The translations under genes were made by a program, and so were the position numbers. Source: Fundidesulfovibrio magnetotacticus (lineage in GTDB: Bacteria; Desulfobacterota; Desulfovibrionia; Desulfovibrionales; Desulfovibrionaceae). From it: a stretch of DNA of 64,000 nt. The stretch's first letter is position 1. Every line of letters begins with the position of its first letter. Under the pieces are notes generated by a model. That model was not told the DNA's origin and made no database searches. It saw only the letters and a list, made by a program, of their open reading frames with translations. Positions 1 to 8,303 of the stretch are shown piece after piece. The DNA is taken from contig NZ_BLTE01000006.1 in NCBI RefSeq assembly GCF_013019105.1, forward strand, positions 1-64,000. The letters are read 5' to 3'.

Positions 1-203
1 GGAATTGAGAGGATAATTCCTTGTTCATCGTCGCTTGCGACGATGGCAGTCCGCCGGGATAAGCGCTGCTTTGAGCGCGTTCCCGGCGGGTGTCTGCTGT
101 TGTCCGGGCATCCGTGTCCAGTCCGGCCCTGCGCGGTGAAGCCCGCGAAGCAATAAGGGATTCCAAAGGGCGTAGCCCTTTGGCCGCCGGAGGCTATTCC
201 TCC
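1..203. repeat. Dispersed structured repeat, copy A (left-truncated by window edge)
   Basis: Positions 1-110 match 53035-53144 with three differences, and 133-203 match 53181-53251 with few differences. It is a chain of hairpins: GGAATT/AATTCC at 1-20, CATCGTCGC/GCGACGATG near 26-45, a long CCGCCGGGA/TCCCGGCGG stem near 51-89, and CCAAAGGGC-GTA-GCCCTTTGG at 163-183. The last stem differs from copy B by a paired, compensatory change. It lies just past the 3' end of a minus-strand gene, as copy B does. No coding capacity is apparent, and positions 204-274 hold only a C/T-rich stretch. Confidence 0.75.
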
Positions 204-274
204 CTCCTCCCTCTCTCCCCTCCTCTATCTTCTCTCCTTCATTCCACCGCCACAACCGTTCCGCCGCGATGGCA

Positions 275-1195
275 TCAAGGCTGCGCGTCGTTGTCCGTTT
301 CCTTGTCCGTGGTCCAGGGCGTGGAGTCCCAGTCGCCGTCCCAGGCGGGGGGGCAGCGCCAGGTCTTGCCGTGCAGCGTGACGCGCCAGGCGTGGAGTCG
401 CAGCGGTGGTGAACCGCTGCCGTATTTGGGGTCGCCGACGATGGGGTGTCCGCGCGAGGCGAGTTGGACGCGGATCTGGTGGGTGCGGCCGGTGAGGAGC
501 CGCACGAGCAGGAGGGAGCGGTCATCGAGGATGGCCAGGGGGGTGGCCAGGAGTCGCGCTTCTTTGCCGGAGTCGCCGGTTTGGACGCGCTGGAGTCCGG
601 GGTCTCCGGCTTTTTCGAGGCGGTCGGTCAATTCGACGGTTTGTCCTGGTGGTGAGAGGTTCCAGCGGCCGGTGGTCCAGCAGAGGTATTCTTTTGCGGC
701 CTGATGGTCCTTGAGGGCCTGGTGTGCGCTGGTGAGGGCGTTGTGGGTGCGCGCGGCGAGGAGCACGCCGGAGGTGTCGCGGTCCAGGCGGTGGACGATG
801 GTGGGGACGAAGGGTTGCCCGGCGAAGGCCTGGGCGAGGCGCGTCTGGATGGAGTCGGTCCAGCCGGAGCCCGGATGCACGGGGAGTCCGGCGGGTTTGG
901 CGATGGCCAGGTAGAGGTCGTCGAATCCGGCGAGTTGGAGCCCCGGGAGTTGGGGGATTTCGCTGGAGGCGGCGGCGGGGGGCGACGATTCGGCCGCCGC
1001 GAAGGGTGGGATGCGCACGTTCTGGCCGACTGAGAGGCGGTCGAAGGGTTTGGCGCGTTTGCCGTCCACGCGGACCTGCCCGGTGCGTATCCAGCGCATG
1101 AAGACGGAGCCGGGGGTGTCCGGGAGGATGCGTCCCAGGTATTGGACGAGCTTTTGTCCGGCTTCGGCGTGGGAGACGGTGCGGGTGGTGATCAC
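275..1195 (-). CDS. RluA-family 23S rRNA/tRNA pseudouridine synthase
   Basis: The protein has 306 residues. It would isomerise specific uridines to pseudouridine in 23S rRNA (RluC/RluD-like) or tRNA, in the cytoplasm. An S4-type RNA-binding segment lies at about 15-65, followed by an Ala/Pro/Ser-rich linker. The RluA/D catalytic motif HRLDRDTSG is at 135-143, with the catalytic Asp at 138. The C-terminal part carries the usual LLTGRTHQIRVQL motif. The start is GTG and no good ribosome binding site is visible, so the N-terminus is uncertain. The substrate position cannot be decided from sequence. It is followed downstream by dispersed repeat copy A. Confidence 0.9.
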   Translation of the reverse strand: MITTRTVSHAEAGQKLVQYLGRILPDTPGSVFMRWIRTGQVRVDGKRAKPFDRLSVGQNVRIPPFAAAESSPPAAASSEIPQLPGLQLAGFDDLYLAIAKPAGLPVHPGSGWTDSIQTRLAQAFAGQPFVPTIVHRLDRDTSGVLLAARTHNALTSAHQALKDHQAAKEYLCWTTGRWNLSPPGQTVELTDRLEKAGDPGLQRVQTGDSGKEARLLATPLAILDDRSLLLVRLLTGRTHQIRVQLASRGHPIVGDPKYGSGSPPLRLHAWRVTLHGKTWRCPPAWDGDWDSTPWTTDKETDNDAQP

Positions 1196-1206
1196 GGCGT
1201 GAACGA

Positions 1207-1232
1207 AGCGGGGAGGCTTTCGCCTCCCCGCT
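1207..1232 (-). terminator. Intrinsic terminator-like hairpin after the LPP20-like operon
   Basis: A perfect 11-bp inverted repeat, AGCGGGGAGGC / GCCTCCCCGCT, with a 4-nt loop. It lies 8 bases past the stop codon of the last gene of the minus-strand envelope operon. Read on the minus strand it is followed by TTCGTT, a weak U-tract. Confidence 0.7.
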
Positions 1233-1240
1233 GGTGGGGT

Positions 1241-2116
1241 CTACTGTGCGGGCTTGCCTTTGAGTTCCTCCTGGGGGGGAGGGGGGGTGGAGCCGGGCAT
1301 GTTGAGGTCCATGTACTGGGTTTTGGAGCCGGGGTCGCGGGTGAGGTTGGCGCTCTTGCCGTCGGGGCCGACGCCGGAGACCTCGTCCACCTGCGCGCCG
1401 ATGCCGCGCACCTGGATGATGTTCTCGCCCTTGTAGACGAGCTTGTTGCCGAGCAGGTCCTTGACCTTGCGGGCGTCCATTTCCAGGAAGACGAAGGCGT
1501 TGCCGGTTTCGTCCCAGCCCCAGCCGCGGTTGGGGGCGTTGATGCCGGGGTTGGGGATGTAGGCCCCGAACACGGCGGCGCAGACCTTGGAGCGGTTGGA
1601 GTCCTTGGTGAGGATGAAGTTTTCCGCGCGCGACTGGCTGAGGATCTTCTCGCCCACGAGCTTGGCGGCCATTTCGTCGTAGGCGTTGATGAGCGCGGCG
1701 CGCAGGGCGCGCAGAGGGGGCCTGGAGGCCTCGGTCATGGTGCCGAAGCCGAAGCCCTCGACGCGCACGTTCTTGAAGCTGATGCGTTCGCCCAGGACGT
1801 TGATGATGTCGCCCAGTTCGATGTGGCCGAAGCAGAGGGCCACGTCCTTCTGGCGGTCGTAGATCATCTTGTCGACCTTGATGCCCTTGATGACCGCGGC
1901 GGCTTTGGTGTCCACCTGGTACTGGGCGTCTTCGGTGAGGCCGAATTCGCCCTGGCTCTTGACCTTGTAGCCGATGACGGCCTCGACGATGTTGCGTTTG
2001 AGGTCCTGCTCGGCCATCTTCTGGCTCATGAGCTGCTTGTTGCCCTGGGCCATGGCCGAGGCGGCCACGAGCAGGGCCACGAGCAGGGCCAGGGCGCTGG
2101 CGGTGATGCGTCGCAT
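1241..2116 (-). CDS. Secreted LPP20-like protein, paralogue 1
   Basis: The 291-residue protein has a signal peptide (residues 1-23, cleavage near AMA-QG). The segment at about 25-105 (repeated AEQD-KR, a central KG-KV motif and a closing beta-rich HIELG) resembles the LPP20/FlgP fold; this is pattern-based inference. A conserved region around 130-215 follows (ALINAYDEMAAKLVGEKI, ILTKDSNRSKVCAA). The C-terminus is Pro-rich and ends in ELKGKPAQ. It is a close paralogue of the gene at 2477-3361, with which it shares almost the whole central region. The ATG at 2116 is chosen because AAGGAG lies just upstream and a signal peptide follows. Probably periplasmic or outer-membrane associated; the exact role is unknown. 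Confidence 0.8.
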   Translation of the reverse strand: MRRITASALALLVALLVAASAMAQGNKQLMSQKMAEQDLKRNIVEAVIGYKVKSQGEFGLTEDAQYQVDTKAAAVIKGIKVDKMIYDRQKDVALCFGHIELGDIINVLGERISFKNVRVEGFGFGTMTEASRPPLRALRAALINAYDEMAAKLVGEKILSQSRAENFILTKDSNRSKVCAAVFGAYIPNPGINAPNRGWGWDETGNAFVFLEMDARKVKDLLGNKLVYKGENIIQVRGIGAQVDEVSGVGPDGKSANLTRDPGSKTQYMDLNMPGSTPPPPQEELKGKPAQ

Positions 2117-2135
2117 GGTGATGCTCCTTGTGGGT

Positions 2136-2411
2136 TTAGAATCCCAGGTAATCCCGGAAGCGCCGCCACAGCGTGGGCGGGGCCGCCGGCTGCTCGGGGG
2201 CCGACTCCAGCGCGGGGGCCTGGGGGGCCTGCGTCGGCGCTTCGGCCGGGCGGGCCTTGGCGGCCACCGGCACCTCCAGGGACGCCAGTTCCAGGCCGGG
2301 CACGGCCCGCGGCGCGTACACCTCGTCGAAGGACCAGGCACGGGCCTGGGCCGCGCCGCCCGCGACGGCCAGCATGAGGGCCGCCGCGAGAGTGTTGCGA
2401 TATTTCGTCAT
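2136..2411 (-). CDS. Small secreted Ala/Pro-rich protein
   Basis: The 91-residue protein has a clear signal peptide (MTKYRN followed by a hydrophobic run ending AQARA). The mature part is Ala/Pro/Glu-rich, low in complexity, and ends in an aromatic, basic tail (LWRRFRDYLGF). The ATG at 2411 has a strong AGGAGG site. It sits between the two LPP20-like paralogues in the same operon, so it may be an accessory envelope factor. I recognise no family. Confidence 0.65.
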   Translation of the reverse strand: MTKYRNTLAAALMLAVAGGAAQARAWSFDEVYAPRAVPGLELASLEVPVAAKARPAEAPTQAPQAPALESAPEQPAAPPTLWRRFRDYLGF

Positions 2412-2476
2412 TTCAAGCCTCCTCTCCTCGTCTCCAGGCAGGTGAGCAACTTCCGGGCCAGAACCCAGGGAAGGAC

Positions 2477-3361
2477 TCACTGGGCGGGCATGCCCTTGAG
2501 TTCCTGCTGGGGCTTGGCTTGCCCTCCGCCGATGGGCACGTCAAGGTTCTGGTAGGAGGTCTTGGGGCCGCCGGGGCGGATCATGGAGGGGCCGCCTTCG
2601 GGGCCCTGGGGGGAGAGTTCGTCCTTCTGCGCGCCGTAGCCGGTGACCTCGAGGATGTTCTCCCCGCCGGTGTAGACGATGATGTTGCCCATGATGTCCT
2701 TGGCCACGCGCGCGTCCAGGTTCAGGCGCACGAAGGCGAGGCCGTTTTCGTCCCAGCCCCAGCCGCGGTTGGCGGCGTTCATTTCGGGGTTGGGGATGTA
2801 AGCCCCGAAAAGCGCGGCGCAGACCTTGGAGCGGTTGGAGTCCTTGGTGAGGATGAAGTTTTCGGCCGAGGACTGGCTGAGGATCTTTTCGCCGATGAGC
2901 TTTGCGGCCATTTCGTCGTAGGCGTTGATGAGCGCGGCGCGCAGGGCGCGAAGGGGCACGCGGGAGGCCTCGGTCATGGAGCCGAAGCCGAAGCTCTGCA
3001 CCTTGACGTTCTTGAACTGGAAGGTGAGCCCGGTGATGTTCTTGATGCGTCCCAGTTCGATGTGGCCGTAACAGAGGGCGATGTCCTTTTCCTTGTCGTA
3101 GACCATCTTGTCTACCTTGATGCCCTTGATGACGGCGGCGGCCTTGGTGTCCACCTTGTACTGGGCGTCCTCGGTGAGACCGAATTCGCCTTCGCTCTTC
3201 ACCTTGAAGCCTACCACGGCTTCGACAAGCTGGCGTTTCATGTCCTGTTCGGCCATTTTCTGGCTCATAAGCTGCCGGTTGCCCTGGGCGAGGGCCTGGG
3301 CGGCGAAGGCCAGGAAGACGAGCAGCGCGAATGTCTGGACGGCGATGCGGCGGATGTGCAT
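2477..3361 (-). CDS. Secreted LPP20-like protein, paralogue 2
   Basis: The 294-residue protein has a signal peptide (1-25) and the same architecture as the product of 1241-2116. It has an LPP20/FlgP-like segment at about 28-108, then the shared ALINAYDEMAAKL, ILTKDSNRSKVCAA and NRGWGWDE blocks, then a Gly/Pro-rich tail ending ELKGMPAQ. The two paralogues probably arose by duplication within this operon with the small gene at 2136-2411 between them. The start ATG follows AAGGAG. LPP20-family proteins such as FlgP are outer-membrane or periplasmic; the match here is by pattern only. Confidence 0.8.
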   Translation of the reverse strand: MHIRRIAVQTFALLVFLAFAAQALAQGNRQLMSQKMAEQDMKRQLVEAVVGFKVKSEGEFGLTEDAQYKVDTKAAAVIKGIKVDKMVYDKEKDIALCYGHIELGRIKNITGLTFQFKNVKVQSFGFGSMTEASRVPLRALRAALINAYDEMAAKLIGEKILSQSSAENFILTKDSNRSKVCAALFGAYIPNPEMNAANRGWGWDENGLAFVRLNLDARVAKDIMGNIIVYTGGENILEVTGYGAQKDELSPQGPEGGPSMIRPGGPKTSYQNLDVPIGGGQAKPQQELKGMPAQ

Positions 3362-3380
3362 GGCAGGCTCCTTGGCCTTG

Positions 3381-3830
3381 TCAGGGCTTGGCCGGTTCCT
3401 GGGGTTTGCCCCCGACGATGGTGATGTTTTCGCGCACCGTGCCGCCTCCGACGGGGATGGAGGCCGCTTCGGCGCCCCCCTTGCGGGGCGCGAAGATGGC
3501 GTCCGTGGCGGTGTTCACCGGAGACCTGGCCTCGTGGATGGTCAGCGACTCGATGTGCACCAGAACCTTGCCGGGGTTTTTGGGGTCCGGTTTCACGACT
3601 GCCTCGAAGGAGACGACGCCGTCCTTTGGCAGAAGGCCTTTGCGGCGAAGGTCCTGCGCCACCTGGTCGCGCAGGGCGCGTTTCTTGCGCACCCAGTCGT
3701 CCATGAGGGCTTTCTGGCTGCCTTTGCCCTCGGGGAAAGGAATCTTGTCCTGCGCCTGGGCCTTTCCGGGCTGGAAGAGGAAGGCGGCCAGGGCCAGGGC
3801 CCCGGCCGCCAGGATGATGCGCGCGGTCAT
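3381..3830 (-). CDS. Secreted protein of unknown function in the envelope operon
   Basis: The 149-residue protein has an N-terminal signal peptide (cleavage near AQA-QD). The mature part starts with a basic, helical segment (DDWVRKKRALRDQVAQDLRR) and continues as a beta-rich segment (VSFEAVVKPDPKNPGKVLVHIESL). I do not recognise a family. It is packed one base from the TPR lipoprotein gene upstream, so it is almost certainly co-transcribed with it. Confidence 0.65.
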   Translation of the reverse strand: MTARIILAAGALALAAFLFQPGKAQAQDKIPFPEGKGSQKALMDDWVRKKRALRDQVAQDLRRKGLLPKDGVVSFEAVVKPDPKNPGKVLVHIESLTIHEARSPVNTATDAIFAPRKGGAEAASIPVGGGTVRENITIVGGKPQEPAKP

Positions 3831-3831
3831 G

Positions 3832-4461
3832 CTAGAAGTCGCTCGGGTCGATGGCCATGCCGCCGCCGCGGAACTTCTTCTCGTAGATCACGGGCGGCTG
3901 CTTGGGTCCGGAGCCCTTGCCGCAGAGGCGCTTGGCGTTTTCCAGTTCGGTCTTGATGGGCAGGAAGGTGGAATCGACCATCACGCCCTTCTGGAACACC
4001 TCGATGGCCTCGGGGCAGCGCTTTTCCATCACGTAGATCTTGCCCAGGTAGAAGTAGACTTCCACGTTGATGGAGTTGAGGTTGCGCGCGGCTTCAAGAT
4101 GCCGTTTGGACTCGTTGAAGTCGTTGGTGAGGTAGTAGAGGATGCCCAGGGCCTCGCGCGACTTGACATGGTTGGGGTTCAGGTTGAGCGCGTCGATGAA
4201 GGCACGGCGGGCGCGGTCGACCATGTTGAGCTTGAAGGCGCTCACGCCCAGGTAGTACTGTGCCTCCACGAAGCTGGGGCTCTTGGCCACGGCCATCTCG
4301 AACTCGGAGAGGGCCATGGTGTAGTTTTCCTGGGTGAAGTAGCGCATGCCGGAATCGAAGTATTCCTGTGCGGTGGGCTCGGGCGGCGGGGCTTTCTTGG
4401 CGCAGCCCGCGGCCAGGGCCAGACAGAGACACACGAAAACGACGGTTGTGACGCGACGCAT
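3832..4461 (-). CDS. TPR-repeat lipoprotein
   Basis: The 209-residue protein has a lipoprotein signal peptide with lipobox LAAGC (Cys at about residue 20). Four to five tetratricopeptide repeats at about 33-175 follow, similar in layout to PilF or YfgC-type scaffolds. TPR lipoproteins usually hold outer-membrane assemblies together. Here it lies between CsgG-like and LPP20-like genes, which suggests an assembly role for the same envelope complex (inference). Confidence 0.8.
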   Translation of the reverse strand: MRRVTTVVFVCLCLALAAGCAKKAPPPEPTAQEYFDSGMRYFTQENYTMALSEFEMAVAKSPSFVEAQYYLGVSAFKLNMVDRARRAFIDALNLNPNHVKSREALGILYYLTNDFNESKRHLEAARNLNSINVEVYFYLGKIYVMEKRCPEAIEVFQKGVMVDSTFLPIKTELENAKRLCGKGSGPKQPPVIYEKKFRGGGMAIDPSDF

Positions 4462-4473
4462 GTTGGCAGCCTC

Positions 4474-5244
4474 CTATTTCATCTCGTCCATTTTCTGCAC
4501 GGCCCGCTGCACGAGCCGCTGCACCATGGTGTCCAGGGTGACGCCGGTGGTCTTCTTCTCGGTGTAGCCGAGAGCGCCGCCGCCCTTGGAGGTGATCTCC
4601 ATCTTGTCCTCGAAGTAGTCGCTGGCCTTCTGTTCGCCGGTGTTGGCGTCGAGCACCTTGAAGCGCATGCCGACGATCCAGATGCCGCTGGCGTCTTCGG
4701 CCTTGATGGAGGCCACGCCCGCGCCGGTGGCGGTGCCGGCGGCCCAGGAGCCGGTGGCCGAGCCCACCACGCTGCCGGCCATGATGCCCAGGTAGGTGCC
4801 GTCGAACTTGCGTTCAACCTGGGCCACGGGTTCGGCCTTGAGCACGTCGAAGCGCACAAGCCAGTTGGTGGCCTGCATCTTGCCTTTCTTGAACTTCTTC
4901 AGGGTTTTGGCGTCGCCCAGGTTGGCGGCCACCTCGATCTCCTGGAGCATGGGGCCCAGGTCCTGGCGTTCGAGCACCGGGAAGTTGGCCTTGGCCAGCT
5001 CGATTTCCGCGAAGTCGGCGATGTTGTTGGGGCCGTACTTCTGGGCGAAGGTGGCGTTCTGCGACTTCACCGCCCCGGGAATCACCACCACCTGGGGTCC
5101 GGGTTTGTCCGAGTTGGCGTACGTCACCGGCTGGTACATGGCCGCGTCCGCTTCCTGGTTGGCCTTCTGGGACGCCGACTGGCAGCCCAGGGTCAGGGTG
5201 AGCGCCGCCAAGAGCGCCAGCAGTCCGATCCTTCTCACGAGCAT
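4474..5244 (-). CDS. CsgG/FlgO-like lipoprotein
   Basis: The 256-residue protein has a lipobox LTLGC near residue 20. The segment FPVLERQDLGPMLQEIE at about 95-112 resembles the LERQ...LL-E helix of CsgG-fold proteins, and a glycine-rich GIMAGSVVGSATGSWAAG stretch at about 150-170 fits a membrane-spanning or hinge segment. CsgG-family proteins form or decorate outer-membrane rings and channels; placing this protein there is inference from pattern and neighbours. The ATG at 5244 has a GGAGG site and yields the signal peptide, so upstream in-frame starts are rejected. Confidence 0.7.
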   Translation of the reverse strand: MLVRRIGLLALLAALTLTLGCQSASQKANQEADAAMYQPVTYANSDKPGPQVVVIPGAVKSQNATFAQKYGPNNIADFAEIELAKANFPVLERQDLGPMLQEIEVAANLGDAKTLKKFKKGKMQATNWLVRFDVLKAEPVAQVERKFDGTYLGIMAGSVVGSATGSWAAGTATGAGVASIKAEDASGIWIVGMRFKVLDANTGEQKASDYFEDKMEITSKGGGALGYTEKKTTGVTLDTMVQRLVQRAVQKMDEMK

Positions 5245-5382
5245 GTTGTCCTCCCTCAGATGCATGACACGTTGGGGCCGGATGCGGGCGTCCGCCGCCC
5301 GGGCCGCGCCGACCCGTTCCAAAGGCTGAAGCCGGGAACCTGCCACGTCGGATGGCGGAATACGAACGCCATGCCTGGAAAC

Positions 5383-6813
5383 CTAGAAGCCTTTCACCGC
5401 ATCCAGGGCCTTGTCGGATTTGAGCAGGCCCTGCTCCTCCACCTTCCTGGCCACGTCCGGGGCCACGTCGGCCACGCGCTTGAGGGTCTCCTCGCTGCGC
5501 ACCACCTCGCGCACGCGCTCGGGCGACGCCTGGGCCAGGCTGGCCGGGGGCATGCCCTGCATCTTGGTCATGAACTCCTCGGGCTTGAGGCGCGAGCGAA
5601 AGCTCACGCGCACCACGTTGCCGTGGGAGGATTCCAGCGCGAAGGACTGCTCGCCCAGCTTGGCGTTGAGCGGGGCCAGGATGGTGGCGTTGAGCAGCTG
5701 GTTGAAGTTGGAGCGGGTGCCCACGAACTCCACCTCGTAGAGCGAGAGGCCGGAGCGGTCGAAGTCGCGGAAGTCCACGTTGAGCACGGGGCGCAGGCCG
5801 ATGAACTCCTTCTTGAGCAGCTGTCCGGCGTCGTAGCTGGGCAGGCCCAGCACCTGGAGCTGGTAGGTCTTGGCCGGGGCCTGGAGGTGCTGCTCGAAGA
5901 AGTCCTTGGAGAATTCGCCGCCGATCATGCGGCCGATCTCCTCGATGGCCTGGTCCTCGTCGGCCCAGCTCTGCTTCTGGGGCACCTTGTTGTTGTAGTA
6001 GATTTCCTCGCCGGTGTTGTTGTCCACGCACTTCACCGACCAGGACGTGAGCACGAACTTGGTGACCGTGAGCCCCGAGGCCGCGAGCTTGGCCGACACC
6101 TTCTTGAACTTGGCCTCGCCCACGATGGAAAAGTCGGCGGCCTTCACCTGGGAGGCCGAGATGGTGGCCTCTGTCTGTCCGGCCAGCTGGCTGGTCTCCA
6201 TCAGTTCGGTCTTGAGCTTCACGGACTGCTCTTCGCTCCAGACGCGGTAGCCGAAGCTCTTGATGCGGTCCTTGAGGATGTTTTCGGCCACGGCGGAGCG
6301 TTCCACCTTGGTGTCCACGCCGCGCTCGGCGTCGCGGATGTCGATGCGCACGGAGATGCGGGGGTTGCCGAAGTCCTTGATGAGGCTCACGCGTTCCTGC
6401 CTGCCCATCTCGTTCAGGGCGCTTTGCACGTCGCCCACGTAGACCTCGGCGGTCATGAGCATGTGCGCGAAGCCGTCGTCGCCCTGGAAGGGGGGGCTCT
6501 CCTTGATCACGCGCTTGATCAGGCCCTGGGAGCGCGAGAGCACCTTGTCGTGGATGAGGGTGTAGTTCTGCATGAGCGTGGAGGTCTCCACGTAGGAGCC
6601 CACGGCCTTCTCGATGACCTGGCGCTTGGCGTCGGCGCGCAGGTCGTCCACCAGGAGGCCCTTGTCGCGCTTGTAGGTGTCGGCGTTGGGGTCGGCCAGG
6701 CCCTCGGCGGTGATGACCATGGTCTTGGGGTCGGCCGCGCGGGCGGGCAGGGCGCAGGCCGCGACCAGGACGAAGAGTGCGAGCGCGAGGGCTAGGCGGC
6801 GCGGAAGCGACAT
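5383..6813 (-). CDS. Secreted FlgT-N/LPP20-like protein
   Basis: The 476-residue protein has a signal peptide (cleavage near ARA-AD). The part at about 25-110 (DLRADAKRQVIEKAVGSYV, then a helix and KVLSRSQGLIKRV) has the helix-strand pattern of the FlgT N-terminal domain. The middle part, about 130-290, has an ISVRIDI strand and a second alpha/beta unit. The C-terminal half is a tandem of beta-rich units. FlgT builds the H-ring around the flagellar basal body in Vibrio; the assignment here is tentative. No coiled coil or membrane segment is seen after the signal. The start follows AAGGAA. Confidence 0.65.
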   Translation of the reverse strand: MSLPRRLALALALFVLVAACALPARAADPKTMVITAEGLADPNADTYKRDKGLLVDDLRADAKRQVIEKAVGSYVETSTLMQNYTLIHDKVLSRSQGLIKRVIKESPPFQGDDGFAHMLMTAEVYVGDVQSALNEMGRQERVSLIKDFGNPRISVRIDIRDAERGVDTKVERSAVAENILKDRIKSFGYRVWSEEQSVKLKTELMETSQLAGQTEATISASQVKAADFSIVGEAKFKKVSAKLAASGLTVTKFVLTSWSVKCVDNNTGEEIYYNNKVPQKQSWADEDQAIEEIGRMIGGEFSKDFFEQHLQAPAKTYQLQVLGLPSYDAGQLLKKEFIGLRPVLNVDFRDFDRSGLSLYEVEFVGTRSNFNQLLNATILAPLNAKLGEQSFALESSHGNVVRVSFRSRLKPEEFMTKMQGMPPASLAQASPERVREVVRSEETLKRVADVAPDVARKVEEQGLLKSDKALDAVKGF

Positions 6814-6857
6814 GGCGGAGTTCCTTTCAATGGGTTGATCGGCGCGGCGGCGCACGG

Positions 6858-7502
6858 TTATTTCCCTTTGGAGCAGAAGTCGGAGTAGAGCTGGGCCACC
6901 AGGGAGTCGGCCTCGTCCTCCAGCACGGACATGGCCGCGCCCACCACGTCGGACCCGGCCCAGGACTGGCCCGAGGCCCGCACCTGGGAGAGCACGCGGC
7001 CCGAGCCGTCGGAAAGCGTGAGCTGGATGGACACGGCCACCTCGTTGGCGCGCACCATCTTGTTGGCTCCGGAGCGGGCCGAGATGATGCCCTTGAGGAA
7101 GAACGAGGCACCCAGCTTGCGCGAGGCGGCCATGGCGGCGTCGGGATCGTTGTTCAGGATGGCTTCGGCCTCGGCGCGGGCGATGCGGGCGTTGATCTCG
7201 CCCTGGGTGATGGTGGCCAGGCCCACGGAGCGCAGCTTGGCGTTGAGCAGCTCGAAGAGTTCGCCCTGGTTGGAGGAGTTGACGTTGTTGATGCCCTGGT
7301 GGCGCTCCGCGATCATCACGGCGATCTTCTGGCCCTTGATCCTGGCCTTGCAGGGCTCCGAGAGCAGGGACTGCGTGCGCGCGGCCTTGGCCCGGGCCTG
7401 GGCCGCGTCTTTCCCGGCCTCTTCGGAGAAGCTGAACGCCAGGGCCGTGCCGGGAAGGGCCGTGAGCACCGTCAGGATCGCCGCCAGAAAGAACGAAGCC
7501 AT
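6858..7502 (-). CDS. Secreted FlgO/TolB-N-like (CsgG-fold) protein
   Basis: The 214-residue protein has a signal peptide (about 1-22). A predicted CsgG/FlgO-type alpha/beta core follows: KIAVMIAERHQG strand, a helix with LFELLNAKLRSVGLATI, an ARAEAEAIL helix, and alternating strands in the C-terminal half. It is the first gene of the minus-strand operon that runs to 1241 and has its own candidate promoter upstream. FlgO-type proteins are outer-membrane-linked; function here is inferred from fold pattern and context. Confidence 0.65.
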   Translation of the reverse strand: MASFFLAAILTVLTALPGTALAFSFSEEAGKDAAQARAKAARTQSLLSEPCKARIKGQKIAVMIAERHQGINNVNSSNQGELFELLNAKLRSVGLATITQGEINARIARAEAEAILNNDPDAAMAASRKLGASFFLKGIISARSGANKMVRANEVAVSIQLTLSDGSGRVLSQVRASGQSWAGSDVVGAAMSVLEDEADSLVAQLYSDFCSKGK

Positions 7503-7532
7503 GTCGCCTCCATGCTATTCCTATACTTACGA

Positions 7533-7561
7533 CGTGTAGAGCCCGATGCCTCGTGTGTCAA
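7533..7561 (-). promoter_or_regulatory. Candidate sigma-70 promoter of the LPP20/CsgG-like operon
   Basis: On the minus strand TTGACA (7556-7561) is followed after 17 bases by TACACG (7533-7538), about 30 bases ahead of the ATG at 7502. The -35 box is perfect and the -10 weak. A second possible -10 (TATAGG) lies closer to the gene. Confidence 0.45.
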
Positions 7562-7583
7562 TCGGTCTTGTGCTCCCCGGCGC

Positions 7584-8303
7584 TCAGTTGGCCCCGCCCG
7601 AGAACGAGGCGCGGGCGGGCGGGTCGAAGGGCGAGCGCTTGATGGGGGCCTTGCCCAGGCTCTGCATTTCGTCATCGCTCAGCTGGCGCACCGCGCCGGG
7701 CAGGTTGGGCCGCACCCAGGCGGTCTGCCCGGGCTTGTCCAGGGAGAGCTCCTTGCCCTCGGCGTCGCGCACGGTGACCACCGTGCCGGACTTGGTCTCG
7801 CGCAGGGCGTGCAACTCGGAGTCCAGTTCGCCGTTGGGCTTGTACTTCACCCAGTGGTCGGTGACGGTGCCCCGGATGCCCACCACGGCCAGGGGGCTCT
7901 GGATTTTCAGGTTGTCCGGGTTCTGGGCCACCACCTTGCCGGTGACGTAGCGGAACATGCCCTTGCCCATGGCGATCACCTGCTTCGATTTGTCCTTGTC
8001 GGCCTCGTCGTAGGCGAAATCCTTGAGGGCCACCTGGGATTCGGGGCCCACGTCCAGGGAGGAGCCGTCGGCGAAGGCCAGGCGGAGCTTGTCTCCGGCG
8101 GTGGGGGTGGTCACCACGTCCTGTGCGAAGAAGGGCGCGCCCTTTGCCAGCTTGCGGGGCGCTTCCTCCCCCTGGCGGGCCTGGGCCTGCCCCTGGAGTT
8201 CCTCGACGGTTCCGGCGGGCGCGGGCGCGCTGGCCCGGACCGCCGCGAAGGCCAGGACGAGCGCCAGACACGTGAGAATCGCGAAATGTCGTGAACGTTT
8301 CAT
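7584..8303 (-). CDS. Secreted FecR-domain protein
   Basis: The 239-residue protein has a signal peptide (about 1-25). A FecR domain at about 55-150 has the family pattern: GAPFFAQDVVTTPTAGDKLRLAFADGSSLDVG, then a strand with IQSPLAVVGIRGT. I quote the pattern only in short pieces: AFADGSSLDVG and SPLAVVGIRGT are the clearest. Such secreted FecR-domain proteins usually lack an anti-sigma role and occur with envelope or adhesin systems. Its ATG overlaps the stop of the MerR gene by 4 bases, so it is translated with it. Confidence 0.8.
   Translation of the reverse strand: MKRSRHFAILTCLALVLAFAAVRASAPAPAGTVEELQGQAQARQGEEAPRKLAKGAPFFAQDVVTTPTAGDKLRLAFADGSSLDVGPESQVALKDFAYDEADKDKSKQVIAMGKGMFRYVTGKVVAQNPDNLKIQSPLAVVGIRGTVTDHWVKYKPNGELDSELHALRETKSGTVVTVRDAEGKELSLDKPGQTAWVRPNLPGAVRQLSDDEMQSLGKAPIKRSPFDPPARASFSGGAN

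Noticed and set aside
3331-6795. A very long plus-strand open frame opposite the envelope operon
   Set aside because: It is the antisense shadow of five minus-strand genes with signal peptides and ribosome binding sites; its composition (Leu/Gly/His/Val-rich) is typical of such shadows.
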